Assembly: GCA_021186555.1 (NCBI GenBank)
Contig: JAJKFL010000031.1
Location: forward strand, 21,828,952-21,892,951
Direction of reading: 5' to 3'
Length of the DNA stretch: 64,000 nt
From: Reticulitermes speratus
Lineage: Eukaryota > Arthropoda > Insecta > Blattodea > Rhinotermitidae
Made by a program: the position numbers and the translations under genes. Of the stretch, positions 31,596 through 41,496 are shown piece after piece (the first letter of the stretch is position 1; each line of letters starts with the position of its first letter). The notes under the pieces were generated by a model that saw nothing but the letters and a program-made list of their open reading frames with translations, was not told the DNA's origin and did not search any database.

Positions 31596-32395
31596 TGGAA
31601 TCATTTTTCGTGGTGTTACCGTCAGACAGTTCAGAAAGTTATTTTCCTCTCAATACGATAGCTAATTTTAGAACAAAGCTAGCCACCCCTATTCAACTCG
31701 AACCCAACAAGTGGGAAGTCGGTTTAGTCGAAATATCGTATCCCAGAGGTTATAAGAAGCAACCCCTGCACAATATCGTACGTTTAGATACGATGGATAT
31801 CAAGTTTCCAGTAAAGAATTACGAAAATCTGCATGAAATGTTTGTAACACTAAAGCGACATTTCAAATCGCCTGAAGATAAAGAAAATTTTGTTATTAAA
31901 TTTAACGAGTATCTAAATAAGCATGCACCGTTAGATGGCTACACTACAAACACTCTAGGCGTCTGCTATGGACAAAATTCACTAAAGGTAGGGGAAAATA
32001 TAATATCTCACTTTCCAGTTCGTGTGTATAACGGTCTTGAAGATTTGGCTGCGACAATTATGGCTCCTGCTAATTGTAGTGCCAACAAAGTATCACTACC
32101 CGAAACGGATAATTTAAACTTTGCTGCGCCAGAGCCAATATACGTGTACACCGATATTATTAAACCGAATTTAGTAGGCGATTCTTACGTCAGAATGCTG
32201 ACTCCTTTACACTTTCCATCTGCTGATGGTTATCATAGGTTCCATTTCCCATTGTACAGACCAGTGGAACAATCATTCATAGAGTCAATAGCCATCCGTC
32301 TTGTTACAAAGTCTGGAGAAGATGTTACTTTTGACGATAGTGATATTCCATGCTTAATAACATTACACTTTAAATACAAATCCTCAGCGCAATAA
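31595..32395 (+). CDS. Penton / minor capsid protein (single jelly-roll)
   Basis: 266 residues. The N-terminal FFVVLPSDSSESYFPLNT, then NFRTKLATPIQLEPNKWEVG and LVEISYP, is the recognisable start of Polinton minor capsid proteins, which occupy the fivefold vertices of the predicted icosahedral capsid. The rest is strand-rich with no membrane segment. The ATG (31,595) shares its A with the integrase stop (TAATG), so translation may be coupled. It precedes the pVI-like and major capsid genes, forming a virion block. Family assignment is firm; the fold is inferred from published work on Polinton capsid proteins. Confidence 0.92.
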   Translation: MESFFVVLPSDSSESYFPLNTIANFRTKLATPIQLEPNKWEVGLVEISYPRGYKKQPLHNIVRLDTMDIKFPVKNYENLHEMFVTLKRHFKSPEDKENFVIKFNEYLNKHAPLDGYTTNTLGVCYGQNSLKVGENIISHFPVRVYNGLEDLAATIMAPANCSANKVSLPETDNLNFAAPEPIYVYTDIIKPNLVGDSYVRMLTPLHFPSADGYHRFHFPLYRPVEQSFIESIAIRLVTKSGEDVTFDDSDIPCLITLHFKYKSSAQ

Positions 32396-32415
32396 TACTC
32401 AGTTCATAGGGTACC

Positions 32416-32821
32416 ATGGATCAATATACACAGTATTACATTAATCCAAAGCGGTGGTGGTGGTGATATAGGTCCAGTATATAGAGCAAGTTTCAGAGTG
32501 CAGAGGGGAAATGGTATTGGGTCATTTTTCCGGGGGCTATTTCGTTTTGTTAAGCCTTTGTTGTATTCAGGAGCTAAGGCTGTAGGTAGGGAAGCATTAA
32601 AGACGGGCTCAAATATCTTTACTGATTTACTTAATAAGCAACAGGGGGAACAAGTTGGTGATATTCTTAAATCACGTTTCGGTGAAGCAAAGGACAATCT
32701 TGAAGACAAAATTAAGAAAATGACTGGTTCTGGCTTGTGTTTAAAAAGGAAGCGAAAGTCGAAAAAGGTTCATTTACAAAGTAAACGTCCAAAGGTGAAG
32801 GATATATTTTCAAAAGCATAA
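32416..32821 (+). pseudogene. pVI/pX-like virion protein, frameshifted near its start
   Basis: From 32,447 a frame reads QSGGGGDIGPVYRASFRVQR, then IGSFFRGLFRFVKPLLYSGA (amphipathic/hydrophobic), GREALKTGSNIF, and a very basic tail (LKRKRKSKKVHLQ...). I recognise this as the Polinton protein likened to adenoviral pVI/pX (membrane-active or core-associated). The only nearby ATG, 32,416, reads MDQYTQYYIN and is one base out of frame; an extra base near 32,446 would explain this. The frame from GTG 32,498 is open to TAA 32,819-32,821. QSGG/G matches an adenain-type cleavage motif. The break may be a true mutation or an assembly indel. Confidence 0.75.
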
Positions 32822-32823
32822 TT

Positions 32824-34119
32824 ATGGAGTGTTTGAAATCGGGTCTCGATATCTTTCTGAAGCGTAGCATCCAAACGTCCATCTTAAACAGTCACACCGT
32901 TACATACAAGCCTATTGCCCCTGCAGATAATCCTTGTCAGTTAGAATTTCATTGCTCTGGTCATAGTGATTTCTACATCGATTTGAATTCTGTGCGCCTG
33001 CTTTTGCGCGTTAAACTTGTAAAAACTGACGGAACAGATTTCACGAGTACTGAGCCAAATGCAGTAGGGTGTGTCAATAACCTGTTACATTCATTGTTTA
33101 GTGCACTAAGTGTGTCATTAAACGGAAAGCCAGTAACTATTCATGAGACAAACTATCATTATAAGTCCTATATTGAAAAGTTGTTAAATTATGGAACAGA
33201 CGCTTCAGGGACACATCTGCTCTCGAGTTTTTGGTTTCTCGATTCACCAGCATCAAATGGTTCGTTGGGGGCAGATAAGGAAAACAAGGGTTACGTCACA
33301 AGATTAAATTATCTCAGTGAGAGTCAAACAATTGAACTCTATGGAAGACTTCACGCCGACTTATTCAATTCAGATAAAATGCTACTTAACGGCGTCGATA
33401 TGAATATTAAATTGACACGTGCGCCTGAGGCCTTTTACCTCTTGGGAAATTCAGACGACGTCAAAGTTCGTATCAAAATTTTAGACGCTACTCTTTTTGT
33501 CAATCAAATAGAATTGAAGCCCCCTTTGCTTTTAGCACATGCTAATGTTTTGAGCATGAAACGAAATGCACATTACCCTATCACACATACTCAAATTAAG
33601 ACTTTTACAGTGGGTGCAGGGGCCCAACAAATCTCTATCGATAATGCATTCCTTGGACCAATTCCTGAAAGGTTACTTGTTGCAATTGTTAAAAATACAG
33701 CATTTGTTGGTTCTGCAAGTACAAATCCATTCCAGTTTCAACATTATGATATGACGTATCTTGTTCTATACGTTAACGGGGTTCAGTACCCTTCAGAGTC
33801 ATTAACTATGGACTGCTCTTCAGCCTTCGGAGTCACAAGGGCTTACGAAACACTTTTCTCCAGTACCGGTATTCATCACGACGACCGTGGTCACATGATT
33901 ACCATGGAAATGTTCACAAAAGGTTTTTTCATATTGGGTTTTGATCTAACACCTGACAGAGAGGCTGACGAAGAACACGTTAGTCTACCTCGTCAAGGAA
34001 ACGTGCGTATTGAGGCACGCTTTAAAAAACCTTTACCGGAACCTGTAACATGCATTCTGTATGCTGAATTTCCTGGGTACATTGAAATTGATAATTCTAG
34101 AAACGTCACAGTACAATGA
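32824..34119 (+). CDS. mcp: Major capsid protein (double jelly-roll)
   Basis: 431 residues starting two bases after the pVI-like stop. Strand-rich throughout, with LEFHCSGHSDFYIDLNSVRL, SLNGKPVTIHETNYHYKSY, LLSSFWFLDSP, YVNGVQYPSESL and FDLTPDREADEEHVSLPRQG. This is the pattern of Polinton/adintovirus capsid proteins; related animal proteins are often labelled F54H12.2-like. It should form the pseudo-hexameric capsomers. The length is normal and I see no break. Its TGA overlaps the protease ATG (ATGA, 34,116-34,119). Confidence 0.95.
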   Translation: MECLKSGLDIFLKRSIQTSILNSHTVTYKPIAPADNPCQLEFHCSGHSDFYIDLNSVRLLLRVKLVKTDGTDFTSTEPNAVGCVNNLLHSLFSALSVSLNGKPVTIHETNYHYKSYIEKLLNYGTDASGTHLLSSFWFLDSPASNGSLGADKENKGYVTRLNYLSESQTIELYGRLHADLFNSDKMLLNGVDMNIKLTRAPEAFYLLGNSDDVKVRIKILDATLFVNQIELKPPLLLAHANVLSMKRNAHYPITHTQIKTFTVGAGAQQISIDNAFLGPIPERLLVAIVKNTAFVGSASTNPFQFQHYDMTYLVLYVNGVQYPSESLTMDCSSAFGVTRAYETLFSSTGIHHDDRGHMITMEMFTKGFFILGFDLTPDREADEEHVSLPRQGNVRIEARFKKPLPEPVTCILYAEFPGYIEIDNSRNVTVQ

Positions 34120-34619
34120 ATACTATTCAAATCAACAAAGTGTTGACTAAACATGCTAAATATTTTCAAGGAGTATATCCTATTGATCTATTACCATCCA
34201 CAATTATAAAGCCTTCAATTATTATTATAAATCTTGACAAACATTACATGCCCGGTTCGCATTGGGTAGCTCTCTGCTTTTCTGACTCTGGATACGGAGA
34301 ATATTTCGATTCTTATGGATTCCCGCCATTCAAACATGAAATAATAGCCTATCTACAACGCCACTCAGTTTCATGGAAGTTTAACCGCCACAGACTACAG
34401 GGATTGACTTCGAATGTCTGCGGACATTTCTGCTGTCTATATGCATTCCACAGAGCTGAGGGACACTCAATGACGTCATTTGTGAACATGTTCACACCTG
34501 CCCACTACACCTGCAACGATATAAAGGCAGTGCGCATGTTTCGTCGTCATTTCGGCAGTTGTCCTGCTTGCGGTAGCCTGGAGGAAAAGGAGCAGCAGAC
34601 GTGCAAATCACAGCTATAA
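34116..34619 (+). CDS. pro: Adenain-like (C5/Ulp1 fold) cysteine protease
   Basis: 167 residues; the maturation protease of the predicted virion. Catalytic residues are visible: H49 in PGSHWVALC, D65 in EYFDSYG, Q95 in RLQGL and C102 in SNVCGHFCCLYAF, matching adenovirus protease order and spacing. A short Cys-containing tail (CPACGSLEEKEQQTC) ends the protein. It overlaps the capsid stop by four bases (ATGA). Probable substrates encoded nearby are the two small proteins with xxGG sites at 29,473-29,808 and 32,416-32,821 (inference). Confidence 0.95.
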   Translation: MNTIQINKVLTKHAKYFQGVYPIDLLPSTIIKPSIIIINLDKHYMPGSHWVALCFSDSGYGEYFDSYGFPPFKHEIIAYLQRHSVSWKFNRHRLQGLTSNVCGHFCCLYAFHRAEGHSMTSFVNMFTPAHYTCNDIKAVRMFRRHFGSCPACGSLEEKEQQTCKSQL

Positions 34620-34624
34620 ATAAA
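34615..34624 (+). promoter_or_regulatory. Combined TATA-like and poly(A)-signal-like motif
   Basis: TATAAATAAA overlaps the protease stop codon (34,617-34,619) and contains AATAAA (34,619-34,624). It could end upstream transcripts or, 41 bp before the next ATG, help start the two downstream genes. Position only. Confidence 0.35.
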
Positions 34625-34655
34625 GGTACGTACAGCATTACTTAATCAGTTAGCA

Positions 34656-35171
34656 ATGGCTCTCTTAGTGATAGATTTCACCTACTTTCAAGGGAGGGAT
34701 GGTGAAATAGTAGTTAAAGAGTTGGCAGCTGCCGATTCTCACAGTGACAGGGTCTCATCATATGTCTTTAAGAGACCATACGCTTGGGAAGAAGTGCCTG
34801 CGTTTACGGCAAGACTTAACCAGGACATTAATCACGGGTGTAATTGGAATGATGGTGATATATTGTACTCTGAGTTGGAGACTGTTTTGCATCGAGAGGC
34901 ATCATTAGCTGTAGCTATATATTGCTATGGACCTAAAAAATCATCATTTATTAGTAATCTTATCGATCGCACAGTAGTCGATATTGCTCAACTAGGATGT
35001 CCGCGGACTGCAGACATTACTTTTCCTGGCATAAGCTGTACCTTCCCGTGCCATAAAGGGTTAAACAATGTTTGTGCAATGAGATCAGCGCATTCGATGG
35101 CTCAATGGCTGCACTTCCACGTTCTAAGTCTTCAGTATGCAGTATGCCCGATTCAACCTGGTTGTCATTAA
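34656..35171 (+). CDS. Conserved Polinton-associated protein of unknown function
   Basis: 171 residues. The N-terminal LVIDFTYFQGRDGEIVVKEL, then FKRPYAWEEVP, NWNDGDILYSELETVL, IYCYGPKKSSFISNLI and LGCPRTADI, followed by a Cys/His cluster (C-TFPCHKGLNNVCAMRSA) and MAQWL. I have seen this layout in invertebrate and Polinton-associated hypothetical proteins. The order loosely recalls DEDD-type exonuclease-like folds (an opening D-F block, a central D-G block, a terminal C/H block), but a full acidic set is not evident, so no function is assigned. Its stop overlaps the next ATG as TAATG (35,169-35,173). Confidence 0.8.
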   Translation: MALLVIDFTYFQGRDGEIVVKELAAADSHSDRVSSYVFKRPYAWEEVPAFTARLNQDINHGCNWNDGDILYSELETVLHREASLAVAIYCYGPKKSSFISNLIDRTVVDIAQLGCPRTADITFPGISCTFPCHKGLNNVCAMRSAHSMAQWLHFHVLSLQYAVCPIQPGCH

Positions 35172-35659
35172 TGTTTTTCCAGATGTGGTCGTTACTTGAA
35201 CGTGTATATTTCCTGAACAAGCAGAGGACCAAGTACGTCTCACTCTTTCTGGATGAAAACCTGACGCCTCAAGTGAAGATTACAAGTTCTTCGCGTAATG
35301 TGGTGTTAAATCAAATCCAGTGGTTTATTTTGGTGACATTCAAGGATGCTATTGCAAAAAATGAAGTGCATGAACTTGGTGATACACGTCATACCCTATC
35401 TATGTACTGTGGACGGTATATACGCATAATGTCTGAGGGCATTCAAGTGTTTTTGAGTAAATCTGAGTGGTCATATCTCATGGAGTTGGCTGGTTCTTGT
35501 ATAGACCGGCAAATACACAAACTGTATCAACTGCACGACGAAATGATTGAATGGCGAAATACATGTCTGGAGGCTAAAAACTTCTGTACACCACCACAGA
35601 CAAATGCTATTGACTTTGAAACATTGTACGACGAAATAATGTATAAAACATTCCATTAA
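35171..35659 (+). CDS. Uncharacterised protein, possible tandem PC4-like ssDNA-binding protein
   Basis: 162 residues if started at ATG 35,171, which shares its A with the upstream stop. The frame is open further upstream (to 35,072) but would then overlap the conserved end of the previous gene. Two successive segments have the same layout: strands, a basic/polar turn, then a V-x-L-x-x-x-x-W strand-to-helix block (NVVLNQIQWFILVTFKDAI with W51; IQVFLSKSEWSYLMELAGSC with W100). This resembles the beta-beta-beta-alpha arrangement of PC4-like ssDNA-binding domains, in duplicate. A protein-primed replicon needs an ssDNA-binding protein, so the idea is attractive, but it is inference. The C-terminal part (from about 107) is helical. 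Confidence 0.75.
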   Translation: MFFQMWSLLERVYFLNKQRTKYVSLFLDENLTPQVKITSSSRNVVLNQIQWFILVTFKDAIAKNEVHELGDTRHTLSMYCGRYIRIMSEGIQVFLSKSEWSYLMELAGSCIDRQIHKLYQLHDEMIEWRNTCLEAKNFCTPPQTNAIDFETLYDEIMYKTFH

Positions 35660-35663
35660 TAAA
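35658..35663 (+). terminator. Poly(A) signal after last Polinton gene
   Basis: AATAAA overlaps the TAA stop of the last gene. A second AATAAA occurs near 35,824. These probably end plus-strand Polinton mRNAs. Confidence 0.5.
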
Positions 35664-36000
35664 ATGTAACAGATACCATTGTGTACATGTGAAAAAAGAA
35701 ATTGTGTACATGTGAAACTTATTTTTGTATTTTAAGAGTAAACTCTATATTGTTTTGCGCAACCCTCTAACAACATATATTACTAAACGGTTGCAGTAAG
35801 ATTGTATAAAGTAAATCATTAGTAAATAAAAAAATTGTGAATATGTTTAATTAAATGATGTATGTATTTATTTACTATCCTTTTATCCTACCAAGCAAAA
35901 GAAAAAATTCAGAAACAATTATTCCTTTCCCTCACTGTGTTAAAAGAAATAGTACTTTTACTTATTAGTAGCTTACATTAAAATTAACGCGATTACCAAA
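35664..36000. other. Non-coding 3' region of Polinton
   Basis: AT-rich. ATTGTGTACATGTGAAA occurs twice in direct repeat (about 35,679-35,716). No gene. Confidence 0.6.
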
Positions 36001-36149
36001 AAAATGCGCGGACGAAATAGAGAACACCATCCTACTAAAACATGTCTGGACATGTTCACATTCCTATGACTCACCCAATAGCAAAGGAATGTGACCTTGT
36101 TTATCACTTCGCTACCCTTAAAATGTACGTATTCTCATAGCATGTGAAA

Positions 36150-36352
36150 GGCACGCGGTGGCATATTTAGCTAGACATTGCTCTACAAGTCGAGATTCAT
36201 TAACAAAATCCTTCTGACCGCACTATGGTTGTGGGGTTGTCTCAGCCCCTAACAGAATACCAGGGATATCTGATGGTGTTAAAGGTAATGGGCGCACCTT
36301 CATGTACCAATTGTCTAGACGTCTGGGTACCCTAAGGGTCTGTCCAGGCCAT
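36150..36352 (+). repeat. Decayed SINE (family B) inside right TIR
   Basis: Mirror copy of the SINE at 24,320-24,520, with the same deletions and substitutions. Confidence 0.85.
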
Positions 36353-37020
36353 TAATTTGCAGGTAGCCTACATAAGTTTCCACTGTCCTTTCTTGCTTCT
36401 TGTATTTTTCAAGGTCTCTAATTAATGTCAATGCATTCATATTCCGTTCTTAGCTCTCTACATTATACCCGTAAATTGTAACATTTTATTTTTAAAACGT
36501 GTATTAATAATACATAATTTATTGAAAACATTTATCCCACACTGTGTTAAAGTCCTGCAACTACCACCTGCATGCTGGCGACGCTCTGTCCACCCGCTTA
36601 GAGTAATTCTAATATTCAATGTATTATGCGTCTGGAAACCTACTTTCTAATTTTAAAAATAGCGTATGACCTTAGGCATTTTCATTCCGAGAAACACCAA
36701 AACCATACCCTCTAGTTCATCAGTCGCTTAGTAAACCGACGCTGTTCACAACATAAGTAAGTTAAATACAAGTTCAGTTACGTAATAACGGCAAAAAAAC
36801 AGTTTAATACTTGCATTTGCAAATATTTAAAATTAGCGCATTTGCAAAACTACCGTATGTCTAAATAAAAAAAAAAAAATAAAATAGTAGCTTACGCTCA
36901 AACGTTTAGTTACTGATAATTTATTTAACTACTTTGTGCAAAAAAACCTTTAATTATATTTAATAATATCATTTCATATACCTATTTAATTAACCTAATA
37001 TTTATTCAAACAGTAATTAA

Positions 37021-37314
37021 TTACGGTGGGGGATTGTTTACATAAAAAAAAATCACTCATCTATAGGGTGAGGGTTTGTTTACGTCCTACAAAGGTCATA
37101 ACCTGTGGGATAGGGAGCTTATCGTAACAGCCAATAATTAAGGTAGGGCTTATTTACAGCCTAAAAAGTCGTTGACCTAGAGGTGTACATCTGGAAATAT
37201 CACTAATAGATGGGGTGGGGGCTTGTTTACATCCTACAAGGTCGTTGACGTGTGGGGTGGGGGTTTGTTTACATCCTACAAGGTCATTGACCTGTGAGCA
37301 GGGGGTTTGTTTAC
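37021..37314 (-). repeat. Subterminal repeat array in right TIR
   Basis: Mirror of 23,359-23,651: TTGTTTAC motifs preceded by G-rich blocks, at the same spacings. Confidence 0.85.
37281..37293. promoter_or_regulatory. Perfect IR-1 (EcRE-like) site, right TIR
   Basis: AGGTCATTGACCT, the mirror of 23,380-23,392. Confidence 0.5.
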
Positions 37315-37364
37315 ATTCGCTTCCTGTCGGCTCAATCATCGGCCAAACGCGTACCAATACTACT

Positions 37365-37370
37365 GTCGGT
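37365..37370. repeat. Polinton target-site duplication, right
   Basis: GTCGGT, identical to 23,303-23,308. Removing the element and one copy gives a continuous host site. Confidence 0.95.
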
Positions 37371-40300
37371 TCTTAATGGTTTGGATTAACACTCGACAGT
37401 TGAAGATGCAATGCGAGAACATAGTTGGCTGTCTACAAAATTACGACAAATAACTGAAATTTCCCAGAAAATTTTTTATTCGCTACACACATTATGTCAC
37501 AGCATCTTACATAATTTACCTCAAAGTCTGTTGCAACAAACAGATCGGCAAAATTATATAAGTTTCATCCCTAGAGACACGCCGCACTGTAGCACCTTTC
37601 AAGTAAAATGCACGACTTCGCACTGAAATTTGTTATAGTTCTTCCACCTTTTCTTCGCTTGTCTTGGAACGGGCGCTCTCTTCAGAATTAATTCTGAAAC
37701 GGTAAATCCCATGGACAGCTATTCGGGCTGCTTGGACCCAGTAGCAGAATATCTCGAGCTCTCTGTCTACACAGGGAAACGCGGGATGCGAACTCCGATC
37801 TCTACAATAAGGCCGACAACTGACGCATCTTTGTACCGACAGCAGTCACTGAGCGGTACTGCCGGTCCTTCGTTCCCCAGAGGTTGTCTTTCCTGATCTT
37901 ATGGTTTAAATAGCCATAATATTTTTGGGGTTTACACAGACGGACACTCGTAACATGTCCAGAAGTGAGCCACTGTAACTCCACCATGTATTAAAACAAA
38001 CGCCCGGTACTCCTGCCCGTCCGGAACCACACATCTACAAAAATGTGGCCGGTGCCAGAGCGCACGTTTCGGTTGACGTTTCTCTGTAAGAGTAGGCATA
38101 TTACCTCCGTCCCTAATATACGCCCTCATGGCGTGTTACACCCAAGTCAAAATTTGGCTCATAATCGGATAACGTATTTTATATTCCCATTTTTCAGCTC
38201 TGTTAAAATACGTTACTTTTATTGTTGTGCTGAGCACCGCAGCTGTTATGGGATGTCCCGGCGGATGCAGGATTTCTATGTGATAAAGCTGTCGTGCTCG
38301 GTGTGACGATAAAGAAACGCACTGTATTATGAGAAAAACACAGTTACATCATCGTCCCAAGAAAAGCCTGACATGGATTCTAATACAGCCGGTTCAATCT
38401 AGATCACATCGTATCCCACCTAACTTCGAGTTCATATATATTTTTGCAAGCAGCATAAATTGCATAATTAAATAACTATAATTAACATAATTAAACATTA
38501 TAACTTAAAACGCAATGGTCACTGTAAGTCCTCCTGCCATAACACTGACATTTTAAAGCCACAGTGGTTAGTGTATGTATCGTCACTTTTAACACTATAA
38601 AAACTATGCACTTCATCCGCAAAGTGTATTTAAATGTCCTGTATAATTATTACAATCATCACTCATTATTTCCGCAAACAGCCCTCACGGACTGATCCTT
38701 ACAATGGAAACGCAGTGTTCTCTGTGAGGTACGAACTCAAACTACATATATCGTATAAACTAATTTCTAATTTTCAAAGGGTTAAGACGCTCACATTTTG
38801 CCATACAGCAAACGTATGTGTTTCGTGCAATTTTCACAGATTTCTGATTATTTTTCTAAACAGCATTAATCAGTTTGTCTTTCAAACGAAGGTGTAGTGT
38901 GTTCTCTGTGAGGTATGAACTGAGATTATATATGTAATTTAAATGATTATCAGTTTTATGGATTAATATCGTACCGTGTGTGCGCGTCTGTCATACAACA
39001 CGTCGTCGTCTTTTTCGTCACCATCGTCGTAACCGTCTTTAAAACTTCCGCATCAAAATGTACTGATGTGTCATTGCATAAACAAGTATGACTTAAAACT
39101 GATGTATATTCGAGCAACCAAGCCATAAAAATGTACTGGAACATGATTTTACTTTTTAATGTTTTAAATGGATATATGCCACGAATGTGCATTTACTAAA
39201 ACGTTGTTTATTCCACTATCCGGTGGATTTACAGAGTGAAATAAAGAAAAGGAAATACGCTAGTGGCATGTGAATCGTATAGGGACTACTCGTTCTTGGC
39301 ACATATTGTGAAAGTTTGGAAACGCTCAGGTGTGGGCCTACTGTGAAGGTTTAGTTGGGAATAGTGTAGAAGTAAGCAACTGTGTCCTATTTTGAGGTTT
39401 CTCCCATCATCTGCCTACAGAAAGTGAGGAAAAACACGGATCTTAATCAAGAAAACTGGCTTCCGGGATCCGAACCCGGGAAAAACGAATACGAAGCAAG
39501 AGTGGGACAACGGCGAGAGAAGTGCAGTGGGCGGTAAGAGCAGGCATGCTCCCGCTGAGTTTGCTCACATGCATAGATGGAGGTTCAAATGCACATCTGC
39601 TTGGTAGGAGGCAGACGAGTCAACATTAAATGTACCTTCATTTAGAATGTCAATTGTTTTAGCGACAAATATCACCGACATTGATGCTAATAACAATTTA
39701 CGTGCTGAATTTATATAAAAAAAACTGCCTTATTTTGTTGGTTTACTTCAGTGATGATTCATAATCGATCGACATTTCTAACGCATAGTGCACGCCAGTA
39801 CTCACATATCCCAGATTCAGATCTCTGACTTTCTCGTGGTATCGTCTCTCCGTTCCTCAACGCACACACCGGCACAGTACATCAAATTACGCCACAACAG
39901 CCTCCCTCCATACTGGCTCCAAATTATTACGCTATTCATTAATCACATTATCATTTGACGCTATGCTGTCTGTGCCACTGACGGCGTCATTGCATAAACT
40001 TTAATATAAATAAAAGTATTACAAATAAATCATCTCAAGAGAAGACGTATGGTCGCCCCTGATACTGGGCGATGTTATAGCAAAAGAACTGCAAAGAATG
40101 TCTGATGTGTTCTACTGATTTTGTAGCAGAAGTGATAACATGCTGCAGATTTACTTCCATAATTGGCCACATGTTAGTGCTATTACTCGTGTTAAGAGGG
40201 ACACAACACTTCCGTGCTAACACTAGCATTACACGCGGTTCTGCGAGTCAAGCCTCTGCAGAGACCGCCCAAACGAGTATAACACCGATAGTCGAGATTG

Positions 40301-41254
40301 TCTTCACGTCTTGAGAGATTCTTACGAACCGTCGAATGGAGGATGGCTGTGAACTATTTATCCTCTGGTACATGAAGAATGATTAATTAAGACATGTGGG
40401 GGAGGTTGCTGTTTAGGTCCAGGAATTCCTTACCTCGAATCTGTTTGGAAATTAGTACAACTGAATTGGCACAAAGCGTTCGAAACAGGTATTATCAAAA
40501 TTAGATGAAATACTTGTAAGAATAAGGAACAAAGGAAAGATATAAAGGAAGAAAAAATGTTAAACAAACATGTCGAAACATGAGGCACGTCGTCAGATCC
40601 ACTGTTAGAAGGAAATGACGTAGATATGCACGTAACTACTGAACTCTGTTCCCATTGTAAACATGCAACGCATTATGTAATATACCACATTAAGCAAACA
40701 AGGGCCTAATTGGCCTAATAATAATTCTTCGGGCTGTTATACCCATGTCAACAGCCTGGTTCCTAGACAGCGCCTAAGCAACATATTTATGCGTTATGAC
40801 TCGCAGCAACATGATTCTTTCATCTGGGTCCAAAATCGCAATCTCAAAAGTATTCCAACTATTTTTCCGACACTTTATTAATGTTTTGCTACTACAGAGT
40901 GAAGCTATACCTCTCTCTACTCCTCCTGTAACGCTTCGCGGTGTGGACGGGGAAAACTTTACCTTACCTTTAATGTTGTTATAAAAACACTAATTTCACT
41001 AATCGAATTAAACCGTACGAAGGCATCGAAGCGTCTGTGGTCCATTTTAAGTTACTGCCATGATAATGTCCCGTGTGAAATGAGTAACACAATTAAAACA
41101 GTTAACTCCTGCTTTGATTCAAACTGTGTTCTTCTCGACAGAAATCTCGGTCACCAGTCCACAACATTGTTTGAACTACGATTAAGTAACCTCAGTGAAG
41201 AAGGAAACGCGTATACGCATTACAGAATTCAATTCAAAGAATATTCGTAACAGC
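37371..41254. other. Non-genic stretch
   Basis: No exon or RNA gene is supported. Part of a dispersed repeat (about 38,235-38,355) recurs at 21,718-21,850. Confidence 0.5.
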
Positions 41255-41463
41255 ATGAAAGCACAGTGCCGATCCCAGTGGCCGCGCGGTCTAAGGCGTG
41301 GGTCTGCGGCCGCTCGCTTGCTGGGATTGTGGGTTCGAATCCCACCGGGGGCATGGATGTTTGTGTTGTGTTGTAAAAGACGGTTGTGGACAGTAAGTGA
41401 CATGAAAGGACGAAAAACGACTAATACAGAACAAAAATGGATCAAAGGGGAAAACCAGGAATT

Positions 41464-41496
<33 letters not shown>

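Larger units (their letters stand above)
23309..37364. mobile_element. Complete Maverick/Polinton (polintovirus-like) element
   Basis: 14,056 bp bounded by a 6-bp target duplication and long inverted repeats with 5'-AG...CT-3' tips, the hallmarks of Polintons. It encodes protein-primed DNA polymerase B, retroviral-type integrase, packaging ATPase, adenain-like protease, penton and double jelly-roll capsid proteins, plus five accessory proteins. All lie on the plus strand between 24,916 and 35,659. Life cycle by family knowledge: integrase inserts the linear DNA, PolB copies it from protein-primed ends, and the capsid module implies a virion stage. The near-identical TIRs suggest recent insertion. 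Two genes (ATPase, pVI-like) are frame-broken in this sequence. Confidence 0.97.
36001..37364 (-). repeat. Polinton right terminal inverted repeat
   Basis: 1,364 bp, reverse complement of the left TIR, ending ...CCAATACTACT at 37,364. The three extra bases lie in two homopolymer runs. The minus-strand ORF near its tip (37,154-37,357) mirrors that of the left TIR and only reflects the tandem repeats. Confidence 0.95.

Noticed and set aside
35072..35170. N-terminal extension of the last Polinton ORF from 35,072
   Set aside because: It overlaps the conserved end of the upstream gene in another frame; the TAATG start at 35,171 mirrors the integrase/penton junction.
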